Source of the DNA: Dromaius novaehollandiae
Lineage: Eukaryota; Chordata; Aves; Casuariiformes; Dromaiidae
NCBI RefSeq assembly: GCF_036370855.1
Contig: NC_088132.1
Span: forward strand, 58,876,841-58,940,840
DNA: 64,000 nucleotides
Direction: 5' to 3'
A program made the translations under genes and the position numbers. The notes under the pieces were generated by a model. It had not been told where the DNA came from, did not search any database, and saw only the letters and a program-made list of their open reading frames with translations. Shown piece by piece: positions 23,091 through 34,393 of the stretch; within the stretch, counting starts at the first letter, position 1; the number at the start of each line of letters is the position of its first letter.

Positions 23091-26000
23091 AGAAGTTTTT
23101 ATGATCGATTTCATAAATGAAATTGTGTCAGAAGCTGAAGTTGTCCTAGGCGCTCTCCTAAGCTCCTGCTCATCCCCCCCATCAATAAAGCCACATTTTT
23201 AACCATGAGAAGGGGTGAACCTGGGAACCAGAAGCTGCATATGGTACCTTGAGATGGTATGGCTCTTCTAGGACAGGGACTTGTTTAGATTATATTATTG
23301 AGCACAGGGAAGTACCAATGCCCAAACAAGGCTTGTAAACATTGTAGGCAATTACCATATATTTGTACTACAGCATGTCAATAAGGGATCACAACCATTT
23401 ACTCGCTAAATGATTACTGTGACAATTTACTTTGAATTAGTTCTTATGAACTATTATATAATAGCATACTGCCTCTCCTACTCTCTGTATTTCTTTATTT
23501 CTGTAAAAATAGAATACTTGCCCTAAGAAGACATTCAAATGAATGTATGCCTGGACTTCATGCTGCTAGGTAGTAATTATCTATTTAATTATATGGCTCC
23601 TTTCTTTTCACCCTCTATGGCAAAGAAAAGATTCTTTTCTAGATGAAACAATCCTCAAACATTCCCCAAATCATGACCGCAGGTTACCATTTCCACATAT
23701 CCAGAACAAAAGATGCTGCTGTCTAAAAACAAGTGGTAAAAGCCCTGCTCCACTACAAAGGAATTTCAGGATTTTAAACAGAGCCATATTTTCTTCTTTT
23801 ATAGCTTTGTATTCCCAACTTTCTGCAACAAACAAAACCCTGTGGACCAGATATGTGTGTGGCTCCCTCCCATTGACCTAAACGAGAGTTCGCACAGTTG
23901 TCCAAGGGCAGGCGTTGGACCAAGGCCATAACAGAAGAGATGCAGCTTTGTGTTCTGTAATTTCACCTTAGGCATCAGCCAGGTCACAACCAATGTTGCT
24001 AGACAGAAATGATATATCCGGTGTCTGTTATTGTTTTTTCATGATGAATTCCAGGAATAAATTAACTGGCTGTATGTTTTTAATTATATTAAATCTCCAT
24101 AGCAAAGATATAGAGATTTTAAATGAGATTAAGTCTGCAAAATTCTGAGTTCCTGTAGATGGCTCTACTGTGGGTGCATCTCATCTTTGAAAATGAGATA
24201 TTTGACATATTTGAAAATATTGGACTGATATACACTGATAAACAAAATGACTTGTGAATTCTTTTCCTACATTTTTTAAAGAAAAGGGTCACGTTTGAAA
24301 GAATGTTTTTAAGACAACCAGGCAGGGTCGTATCTAGGTGTTCTCTGGCCAGAACATGAGTCTAGATATCCTAAACCTTGCATGCATTAACCATGTGGAC
24401 AACTGTCCTTCTGGAAGCACTTGCTTAAGTGTTTTCCAAAACTCAAGAACTGAGAAAGATGAAATTAAAAACTGTAGTAAGTCATAAGGAAAATACTTTC
24501 AACTAAGTAAGCAGATGCTGTAATGCTACTGGCACAAAAGTAGCAATGGACCCAATAAAATTAATCTCGAGAAAACGAGTTGCTAGCCACAAGACGCCTG
24601 GCTGCAAATACTGGCAGGCATACATCTCAGAACAACAGTTTCAGTAACGTGACCTTTCAATTACCCAGCTTCATGCTGTGTCATTTATCTGAATTATAAG
24701 AAGGGAAGCGCTTCTATTCTCAATACAGCTCAAAAAAGAACTGATCTCTTCCCTAACATATGAGAAATGCGTTGTCTACCATATTGTTCCATTTTTGAGC
24801 CCATGATTACCTTTGCAGGCACAACTAGTTTGATTATAAAACGTAAAACTGTTTTTATATGTACCTTCTCAGAAATAAGTAGTCTCCAGAACAGTTTTCT
24901 AAGATACAGGAATCAGTTTTCTGCTAATTTTGAAGTTTGACCGTTTATAGATATCCTGAAATGGCACCAGCACTGTTAGTATGGTCAGCTTTTCAATAGA
25001 CACACAAGTCTGGCATGCCCTAACATCTATTTATGTTGACAATCACTCCTCCCTCCTCTCTCTTATACAAATACACCTCCAATAGAAAAGATGAAATATC
25101 ATCTTTTGAAAACCAGGTTTTCTGGATTATTTCTGAAGTGGTAAGATAAGAAAGCACGGAGCTAAAACCTGCTACCAGTTCTGATATGTACAGCAGAGCT
25201 GCCCATCTGTCACACTGGGACTGGTAAAACCTGTTAACCAGCAGTGCTTACATCAAAACATGTAATTTTTATTTAAAGGACATTCTTCCACTAGTTATAT
25301 GCCATCATCTAAATGGATGCATCTTGCGCCATTTAGGGATTTAATTCTGTCTCAAAAGCACAAACCTGACATTGTCGGTGTCATGAAATAAGCAGAACAT
25401 TTTTATACTGAAGCTGCATGAAGCGGAAGGCGACAAGAGCTACCAGGTCACTGCTCCAGGGGCTGGTGTCAGCCGGGTCCCTGGCCATTGCTGTTTTCCC
25501 CAGAGGGCTGCGGTAGGCACTGCCTTGACAAAGTTCTTAAGTTCTCTCACAAAAATAAACACAGACATATTGCATACGTCCCTGCATTCATCTAGAATAA
25601 GATTACCTTAGTCCTCAACTAAGCAAATGAAGCCAACCAGCTCAATAAGGGTTTAAGCTTCTACTATTATATCTCGTGTCAAGGTACAGCCAACAGAGCA
25701 GGGCTTGACTGCATTGGTACAGGTGAGGACTGGGGAAACTGGATTCTTGTTTTGAACAAACTAGTTAAAAGTTCTAACTTTTGTTTTAACAAAACCATTT
25801 TATGATTTGAAAATATCTGTTTAAGAGCACCATGAAGAGGGAAGGAGGAGGTGGCCCTGTTCATTCCCTCCTTCCTCACAGGTCTCTGAGGGCTGCCAGA
25901 GTCATGTCACAAGGTCGCTTTTTTTCCTTAAGACGATCACAGACAAACAGTAAAAAATATGAAAATCTGCATATGGGACAGGTTCTCTCCACTGCTCACT

Positions 26001-26766
26001 AGTGAGAGCGCTGAGAACTGCTCTAGTTAACATCTTCCAGTCTCAATCTACGTAGCAGTCACCTAATCTCTGTAAAATAACAGTTATAAACAGAAACATA
26101 AAATACCTATAAACCAATTCACCTGTTCAGGCAGAGTAAAACTAACATTTGAATAGTAAAAACATAAACGCACTGAGCTCACCTCAACGATAAACGGGCT
26201 AAAGGAAAGTTTTATGATAAGGTGTTACTTGTCAAACTCATGTCCTTGAAGGAGGCTGCGTCACATGAAACCTGGGAGAAGAGGGTGTGGGATTCTGCAG
26301 GCTGCTCTCACCCCTGCGGCTGGTGTTTGCCCTCACCACAGTCAGGAGGTCTGAGACACAGAGAACTGCCTTTGGTCTATAAGAAGATTACTAAAGTAGC
26401 AAAAAGGAGCGAGACTGCATTCACGTTAGTATTAACTTTGCTCTCTGCTGGTAACAAAGGAGAGAAGTTCTTGTTACCGAAATACATTCAAACAGAGGAA
26501 AAAAACCTGAACAGCAAACAAAAGAAACATTGGTCAGTTCATTCTGGCACACAACAAGCTGCAATCTTGCTGCCAATGTCAGTGTATCACAAGCCGTGTA
26601 GCTATAAATTTCAGCTGTGTTTAAATAAACACCAGCATATAGAATCGATCTCGGGTCTATCTAACGCAGTCAGTCTGCAGACAGCACAGAATCTCTACAT
26701 TTCTGCAGCTGAATGGCACACACACAAAACGTTTTTTTTTTTCAGTTGCTTTCAAAGTATACATAC

Positions 26767-27196
26767 CTGCAATCCCTTGTAGCAGCCCACAGACATTAAA
26801 AATACTTTTCTTCATAATACTCTGCACACACATAGTAAAGACGGACACAAATGCCACAGCACAGAGAATCATGATTCCCACAGCTAGGAAAATAGCGGTA
26901 GCCTGCCAGAACCCACTGGCAATCTCATTGAAGTTTTCAGCGTAAGGACCACAAAGCATGTCTCGTCTAGAAACCTGCATGTGGGAGATCCTGGTGCAAC
27001 GCCCGTAGATGCCCAGCGTTGGGTGGTAGGGCTCCTGCGACCCTCCTGTTCTGTTGTCCATATCCTCAGAGCTCAAAGGTTTGGCTTTGCCAATCAGCCA
27101 GTCTGCACTCATGAAAGCAATGAGCTCTGCAAAAGCCACAACAATGCTCAGGAGCGTCCATAGCATTGACCGACACGTTACAATGACATGACACAT
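26767..27196 (-). CDS. LHFPL2: LHFPL2, first coding exon (residues 1-143 and first base of 144)
   Basis: This exon begins at ATG 27196-27194 (A at -3) with [17 protein letters not shown], the signature N-terminus of LHFPL2. Membrane segment 1 spans about residues 11-30 and is followed by Trp33 of the claudin-like fold. The first extracellular loop (about 31-97) has cysteines 67 and 82, a probable disulfide. Membrane segment 2 is about 98-120 ([19 protein letters not shown]). A short basic cytosolic loop (IMKK) precedes the start of segment 3. The donor is GCAG/GTATGT at 26766. The loop at residues 39-54 and 68-80 is the most diverged part; it carries a possible N-glycosylation sequon Asn48-Arg-Thr that I do not recall in mammals. 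The product is a plasma-membrane or vesicular tetraspan protein whose mouse counterpart has been linked to distal reproductive-tract development. Its biochemical role is unsettled. Confidence 0.97.
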
Positions 27197-27234
27197 ATTG
27201 ATGTCCAGTGCTTGTGATCAGTGCAGCTGATGGT
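27197..27234 (-). other. LHFPL2: LHFPL2 5' UTR next to the start codon, with candidate acceptors
   Basis: Reading the - strand, a pyrimidine tract (TTTTTTCTCCTTCTGCC) leads to ATTTAAG at 27241-27235, which would start the exon 38 nt before the ATG. A second candidate acceptor, TTCTTTCTTGCAG ending at 27548, would give a 5' leader of about 350 nt. Either would join this exon to non-coding exons further right. Confidence 0.4.
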
Positions 27235-28916
27235 CTTAAATCCAGGCAGAAGGAGAAAAAATTAAATTAAAAAAGAAAAAAGAACACTAAGAAAATCACT
27301 GTTGCTGCTCTGCTTTTTCAGCTCTCTCACAACAGCCAAGATAAAATTTCTCAGGAGAAAAAGTTAACTGCCTAAAGTTTCGCAAGCAGCACGGTCATTT
27401 GTTCTCTCTGCTTAGTTCCTCCTTTTTTCTCTCTTGGATGCTGAGCTCTGAAGTGCGCTTTTCTTTCCTAATATTCATACTGGCACATGACGCTCCAGGC
27501 TGGCGGGGATGGCCCCAAGGACTGCCCACTAGATTGACATCACACACCTGCAAGAAAGAATATATCAGCAGTGAGAAGAAGGGTTCATCTGCACCCCCAC
27601 ACATCCCAGGAACAAGCCAACGTCCTGTGCAGATCCAAAGCCACACGCAGCAGTTCCAACAAGGGCCACTCAAAGGGGTCTGCTGGAAACCTCCCAGCTT
27701 CGTCTCAAGGGAACGATTGCTCTCCCGCTGCCCAGCTGTACTTACAGTCTCGGCTCTGTCCCATCTGACTTGCAGTTGCTTGATAAATGCTTTGCAAGAA
27801 AGGTCTCAGTAACACCAAACGGTCCCACCCACTCCTACCACCACTCCCACATCATCTTCCTCTGGTTGAAATTACTAAGGTTGCTGGCAGTTACCCAGCA
27901 AAGTGTTCATACATGTTTAAGCAGTTTTAAAGACATGCACTTCATAAATTGCTGCCCTGCCTTTGGTCCTGGGACTCTGAGAAGGCTGGCACAGTACCCA
28001 CCGTTGGGGAGGAAGCAGGACACAGCCCTTACACGCTACAGTCACGGAAGACACAAAGCCCAGTGAATGAACCTTCCTACTCACTTTCCAGCATTTCCGT
28101 CACTAGATGCCTGCTGATTGCTGCTGATCTAGTCTCTGTCTCAAGAGGACACAAACCGGATTACAGCTGGGGACAGTCCACCCACTGGAACGCAGCAACT
28201 GCATGGTGACGCAGCCCATCATTTTAGAGCTTGGAAAGAGTTTTGCAGAACTCTTATTTCACAATATTCTTAACTTCTGTCCAGCTTTAAGCCAGGGTTT
28301 AAGAAAAGTGATCCTCCTGCAGGTATGTAACATCTCATCTTGAATTAAGGCTGACACTGGCAGCCTTAGGGTGATCTACACTACTGTAAATATGAACCTG
28401 CAGAAAAATGTCCTGATCACTGCCAAGTCACCAACAGCTCCAGTTAGAGAGGTTGCTAGGGAGCTACGAGATTTTTCACTCTCCTAAATCTGTTCCTTCC
28501 ATAACCTTCTGCAGGCTGGGACTGCAGCAGAAATATTCCCCAGGGGTTTCCCTAAACATCTATGCTGCCTTTGAACAGTAGCTGATGACATTCCCAGGGT
28601 TATACTCATCTTAATCCAAGAGGCAATCAGAGATTGTTACACATCTAAATTTTATCCAAATATTGTGCTTAAAATAACAAATGGATCATTGCATATGCCT
28701 CCATGCTTGAACTTGAAATGTGTCACTTGAAAAAAGGGGGGGGAAAGCAGGAAATGTCCTCATGTTACCCAGTCAGTGATGAGGACATAGCACTTTTAAG
28801 CTTTACTCACAAAAAAGAGGATACTAACATTCAACTGATTCTGAAGGCAAAAGAATCCAGTACCAAAACAGTATCTTATTACTATGATTGCCAAATAGGA
28901 AACGTCCAGTGGATGC

Positions 28917-28917
<1 letters not shown>

Positions 28918-28949
<32 letters not shown>
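28918..28949. repeat. Poly(A) tract, 32 bases
   Basis: Uninterrupted A32. The sequence to its left shows no processed pseudogene that I recognise. Confidence 0.9.
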
Positions 28950-28951
<2 letters not shown>

Positions 28952-31185
28952 TTTCCATTCTTGTCTCAAAGCTTTCAGCTTTGTCAAAGAGTAATGGAGC
29001 TGTTATTTAATTTCATAGGAGTTCTGAGGCTGATGGTCAAACCCTAGTCCCACTGAATGCAAAACCAAAAAATCCCACAACTTTCCAGGTTCAGAATTTC
29101 ATCCAGGAATTTTGCTCTCTCCTATACTTGCACTAGTGAATGATGCACAAGATTCTGTCCTCATTGCTTCTCTCTTCCTCACCTAGCTCTGTAGACTTAT
29201 CTGGTGCTGACATATGTATGGACTTATGTTGCCATGCTACCTACTGAATTGTGTCTCCCTTACTTCTACATTACCTCATAGCCTGTTTTTTTCCTGATAT
29301 ATCCTCCTGCATATTTTCCTGATATTTTACATTTGACAAGGCTTTCACAACTTTCACAAAAAGATTTCACAACTTTCAACTTCTCTATTAGCACAGGTAA
29401 ACTTGAGAAACATATCAAAGTACTTGAAAGAGAACTTAGTCTACAGTGCATATGTCTGGCAATGAGGCAACTCATTTCACAGGTGTTATTAGGAAAATTA
29501 TTAAAGTTTACTAAGTTACATGTTAAAAGAGGCATAACATTTATTTGTGCTTTTAGTTGCACTAAGACAATACTTCAGATCACTTTCTATTTTTCTGCAG
29601 TAGCTGAGAAGAGCCTGAAGTTTTCAGTCAGCCTGACACGCTGATGACTCGAATACACCCTTTGTAATAACAGAGAGCTGACGTGTTAGTCTGCCAAAAG
29701 TGGTTAATTCTCTCAGTATTTCCACTTTGAATAACAAGTGGAATGTAGGGAAAGTCCACTACAACCCTACATTCTTCTGATGTCATCAGCACTATTAAGA
29801 GAGAAATTAATAGAAAACCTCTTCGGGGGTTTGGGGTTTTTTTTGTTTTGATTTAAGAGAAGTTCCAAAGTGGTCTAGAATCTGTGTTTCTGTGCAAAAA
29901 AACATGTAACCCCCTTGCCTTTGCAATTATCCTTTTTCACTACAGGTGCAAGGGGAGAAACAGTTAAAAGGCGACCTTACCAAGCTTACTCTGTTCCTGC
30001 TAAACATAATAAAATACTGTTGCTAGAATGTGATACCGTTCACAGATGAGAACAAAGTTCTTATTTACTTTAAGAGGTGGAAATTCCAGATGAACATTGG
30101 GAGCCATAAAACATGGCACTGATAACAAACGTTCAATGCGCATTAGAAGGAGAAGGATAAGTCCACACAATTTTCTTTCCCATTTCAAAAACAAGTGAAA
30201 GAACGTGGTAACACTCTGAAACACAGTATCTCCAGGAAAGTCAATACATTAGCAAAAATAGCCTGGTCAAAAAATGATATGGAGGTAGTGTCAAATCTTA
30301 AGACTTCACTAGAACATGCACTTCCCAAAGCAACACACCAAAACTTCTATATGTAACACATGAAAGTTAATACAGGTCACCATTAACTATAGTTTAAAAG
30401 AATATACTTAGCTTTCAAATGAAACCTGAACAATTCAGCTCTTCCCAGATGACCAGTTCTTTATTCCATTATGAAACATACTGCCAGAACAAAATATCAC
30501 GATTGTGTGAATTCACAGAAGTGCTTCTGCATAAATTTATTCTTGTACAAGTGACGCCCGCGAAGGGGAACACCACTCGCCCACAACTCCTTTTCGGAGC
30601 AAGCGGACAGAAGCCTGCACAGCATATCAGATCAGAGGAGCGGCAGGGGCACTGCTCCTTGGTGAGACTTGCCAGATACAGGTTGCAGATAAAGCCCTGG
30701 AGATAATTTACAGTTCAGACAGGCTTGTGTAGTTAACCTTTTCCTTCCAAAACACACTACCTTCAGTTCATAGATGAAGTTAACTAATTCTCACATTGCT
30801 CCTGCCAGAAACTTTACGTCGTGCCTCCAAGTCTTTTCAGCAATAGATGACACGACATAACACTGTACTTCATGAAGCTTCCTGCCAGCAGCCTGCTCAC
30901 CCCTCTTCTCCTGCTCTTTGCTTGATAAACTCAAGCTATGTTCTCGTGAGGCTGAAAATTAACTGTTTATTCCTCCTCTCAGTTTTCTGTCCTTTGGCAA
31001 GTTTTCTCCATACTAGAACTGCATGTTCTTCACAGCACACCACTCAATATCCACTTCTGAATGCCTGTCAAAACACTTGCTTTGACAGTCCAAAATCAAC
31101 ACATGCACCAGGGCTTTAACCCCTTCTATATTAACTCATTCAAAAAAATTCTCACTAAGAAAGCAGCACCTTCTCTTAGGCTCAC

Positions 31186-31450
31186 CCCGAGACATTCAGG
31201 CCTCTCCCCATATTACTGCCGTTACTATTGCATCAGCCGGGCAGGGCCTGAAGGAAGCCATGTGTGCTGGGCAACGGGCTGCCCCAGAGAAAGCAGCAGC
31301 CCCGCGGCGGCGAGGGATTGCGCGAGCCCTGGGGCAGCGAGGGATCACGCGAGCCACGGGCCAAGCCAGGCCACGGCTCAGCAGCGCGAGGGCCCCCACG
31401 GCGCAGGCTGCCCGGGCTCTTCGCAGCCTCCCCCCTGGCCCACCCCACCA
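31186..31450 (-). promoter_or_regulatory. CpG islet with splice donor, possible internal LHFPL2 5' exon
   Basis: This is a GC-rich islet of about 200 bases (31230-31435) with many CpG. On the - strand it is followed by CTCGGG/GTGAGC, a good donor, at 31186/31185. It lies 3.6-4 kb upstream of the candidate acceptors near the first coding exon, the right order and strand for an alternative promoter and non-coding first exon. No TATA box was identified. This is inference from position and signals. Confidence 0.3.
31308..31361. repeat. Imperfect 27-bp tandem duplication in CpG islet
   Basis: Two 27-base units, 31308-31334 and 31335-31361, share GCGAGGGAT and CGCGAGCC at identical spacing and differ at about six positions. 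Confidence 0.75.
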
Positions 31451-33946
31451 CACACTCCAGCACAGCTCCCTGATGCACTCCAAGCCCAATGAAGTTATCC
31501 AAGTTATTCTTTTTTTTGGAGTTTTTATAAATAAGGTCATTTCAGCAAACCAGTTTACAGTATAGCCCCCGAGAAAGAAACTGTAGCAGCAGCAAACTCT
31601 GATGCTGCAGCAGGAACAAGTGGCAAAAGGACTCTCAACCTCTTCTCGTTGCCAAAGCCAAAATGCCACGGCCCCATGCCTTCAGCCTCACTCACGTCCT
31701 TACCTGAACCACATTCGCAGTGCAGTTCTGCCTTAAGTGAACTCTGTTATAGCTGAAAGATGTCAGTGAGTACATAGGATCCCCACAGCATTCAGAGAGG
31801 ATAAAACTGAGTTCTTGAAAGCAAGGACTAACAACCTTTTGGTTATTTTAATCATACAGAACAAACTATCTTAAAATATCACTAAAACTGCCTTCCTTTT
31901 CAGACACTATCTTAACAGCCAGATATTCTGCCTCAGTTATATTACACATTTCTAGCTAAGAATATCCAACTGTTGCCTTTTAGTGAGAAAACTCTACTCA
32001 TCTTTTACTGCATAACATTGCTGTATGTTAAGTAAATAGGTAAGATCTTTCCATTTTTCTGAATTAGATGAAGAAACATACTTGCCTCTGTTTTGCTTAC
32101 ACTGCCAAAACTAAAAAGTTAGAAGCTGATCCAAATTATAATATCTGAATTAAGGACTTGATTTTAAAGTTTAGAGATGTTAAGCTGCAGAGTTTTGCTT
32201 TGGCATATCACACAAATAGGAAGGAATAGCTGCAAAGTTCAAATCTGACTCAATCACATACCGCTGTTGTTTATTTTAAAAAGGTGTCCTACAAGCAAAG
32301 TATAAGAGACCTGCAAGTGCCTTGCAGCACCACATTATGGCCAGTTCTCTATATCCCCATATGGTTTTGACTGGAGACAGCGGGTTCATACCAAACCTTC
32401 GAAATCAGCTTTCCCCCTTCCCAGCCTGGTTCTGTCAGCTCAAGAGCAAGAATAAATCATCTTTAGATAAGTGGCTTTTGGCTTGGCTTAAACAAACAGC
32501 TGAATGGAAGGCCACACAGACTGCTGAAACAGTCCCAATTTATAAAATAAATGCAGGCACAATTAGACCTCTTCTTCTAAAGTTTGGTATAGTCCAAAAC
32601 ACAACTTATGCAGAGGAATTTCTAAACTTTGTTTACAAAACACAAACCTGAGCATCCGATAACCTAAAATGCGCAAAACTTGTGAGCCTGGATCCTGCCT
32701 TCCCTGCAACACTGTTCATTAGCAGTTATAAACATTGTGAGAATGCTTTGAACTGTGAGAGTGGAAGTAGCTGCTATTTATGATGATGTTTGCAAACCCA
32801 CTATTTAAAACAAACACCAAGAGGCTCATATGCTAGGACTCAGTTACCTCAGGCTGCCCCCAGTCAGTGCGAGCCCCGCTCCAGGCAGCTGTCGGTCCTC
32901 GGTGCTGCTGGCCGAGCTGGCCCCCGTCGGTCCCCCTGCCCGGGAGAGGGGGTCAGCCCCCAGAGCGCAGAGGCAGGAGGGACTACACTCATGAGGGAGA
33001 GTGTGGGAAGAGGATTAGCGATGATTCATTTTCTGGGTGAGTGATAAATGGAAAATAGCTTTACTATCTCAGAGACTGAAAAGGAAGAGGAGAGAATTTA
33101 CTGAAAAACAGCAGCCGCAGACTGAGAGGGATGAGGAAAAAGAAAATGCAAGGAAGCAAGAGGAAAAAGTAGTTGCCACATGCACTTGGTAAAGGATGGA
33201 TTGGTAGCAGTGCCACTTCTCCCGTTTTGCTCCCCTCGCAGCGCGCTGGCTGCTCCTCCAGAAGGGGCTGCCTGGAAGGGGAGGTCGAGCTCCTGCCAAC
33301 CCACTTCCAGGCCAGCCTGCGAAGGACTGCGCCAACAAGCGTGATTTCTCAGAGGGTACCACCATGAACACCAGCTCCTCTTGCCGGTGGTGCACCGCTA
33401 CATTTGTACCCCCACACACTTACACGCGACTCCAAGTGTAAGAAGACGTACCTTCACCACATCCCCCTGCCGCAGGAGACCAGAGGAGAGGATCACGACT
33501 GAACTTAAGGAAGGAGCAGTTGTCACAAAAGCTCAGCGCAAGCCACCTCTGCCGGCCACGCAGGGCTCTGCTGGTGCTAGCTGCTCTGTGGGGAGCGGTG
33601 CATACCTACCACTGAACGCACCTGAGCCCAGAAGAGAGAAGGGCGCTTGGGCATCTTCAGTGTGTCGCATTTGTGGTGGGGTTTTTTGTTTTGTTTTTAA
33701 TTCAACAACTTTCACAGAGTTCATCAGAAATCTTCAGCCTCACATAACAAAACAGGAGAAAGTGCTTTAAAGCTGAAGTGGCTGCACAGTCCCAGACAAA
33801 CAGAGAACAAGCAAAAGATTCCCTTCCCCTCCATCCACCTTCTCATTTTCATCAAATTATTCCATACTAAAATAACATTGCACATGAAGAACAGAACTCG
33901 TCATGTGGAGAACAGAAAGCAAACTGTTGAACAGACTTCACTTGAG

Positions 33947-33966
33947 AATTAAAAAAAAAAAAAAAA
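33947..33966. repeat. Poly(A) tract
   Basis: An A run of about 18 bases continuing into an AG-rich stretch. Confidence 0.8.
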
Positions 33967-34360
33967 GAGAGCAAAAATTTGCATACGTCATAAATATTTA
34001 ACCGTTATAAACCTGCAAAGGCACACTAACGTGCATTATTGTGACGGCCTATTGAAAAGAGGCCATATTCTGCTCAGACAGATGCAGTTCATCGGTAATA
34101 GAAGGAATGTAGACTTACAATACATCATGTCTTAATCCTGTTGGCATGATATAAGATGTGAAATATAACTAAAATATTTTGCAAAATTGTTAAAACTCAC
34201 TGAAGCACCATAACCAGTTCCATATTTCCTTTCCTTCTATTTGAATTAGGCCCCATTTATTTCAGCCTTTTCTTATCAAAGACAAAGCTTGTAGATGTGA
34301 AATCTTAAATTAATCTTTCTAGCCCTCATGTGCCCAAATTCTATGTATGCCAACAGGTTT

Positions 34361-34393
34361 AAAAAAAAAAAAAAGAAAAAAGAAAAAGAAAAG
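34361..34393. repeat. A-rich tract with G interruptions
   Basis: A14 followed by GAAAAAAGAAAAAGAAAAG, a degenerate A-rich simple repeat. Confidence 0.85.

Larger units (their letters stand above)
11139..26766 (-). other. LHFPL2: LHFPL2 intron between the two coding exons
   Basis: This 15.6-kb phase-1 intron has a GTATGT donor at 26766-26761 and a TTTTTAG acceptor ending at 11139. No further exon of a known family is recognisable inside it. The right half of the 11-18 kb part is moderately GC-rich, 19-23 kb carries three CpG islets and a CRE palindrome, and 23.1-26.7 kb is AT-rich and featureless. Long + strand frames at 20507-21361 (284 codons), 21808-22371 and 22368-22694 sit in GC-rich sequence and look like chance. 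A short direct repeat of ATTCCCCATTAG lies at 18564 and 18604. Confidence 0.9.

Noticed and set aside
26222..26782. 186-codon + strand frame next to the LHFPL2 exon
   Set aside because: It runs antisense across the intron and exon boundary and is best explained as chance.
28700..28950. Sequence ending in a 32-base poly(A), possible retrocopy
   Set aside because: The translated frame has no recognisable gene, and no flanking target-site duplication was seen.
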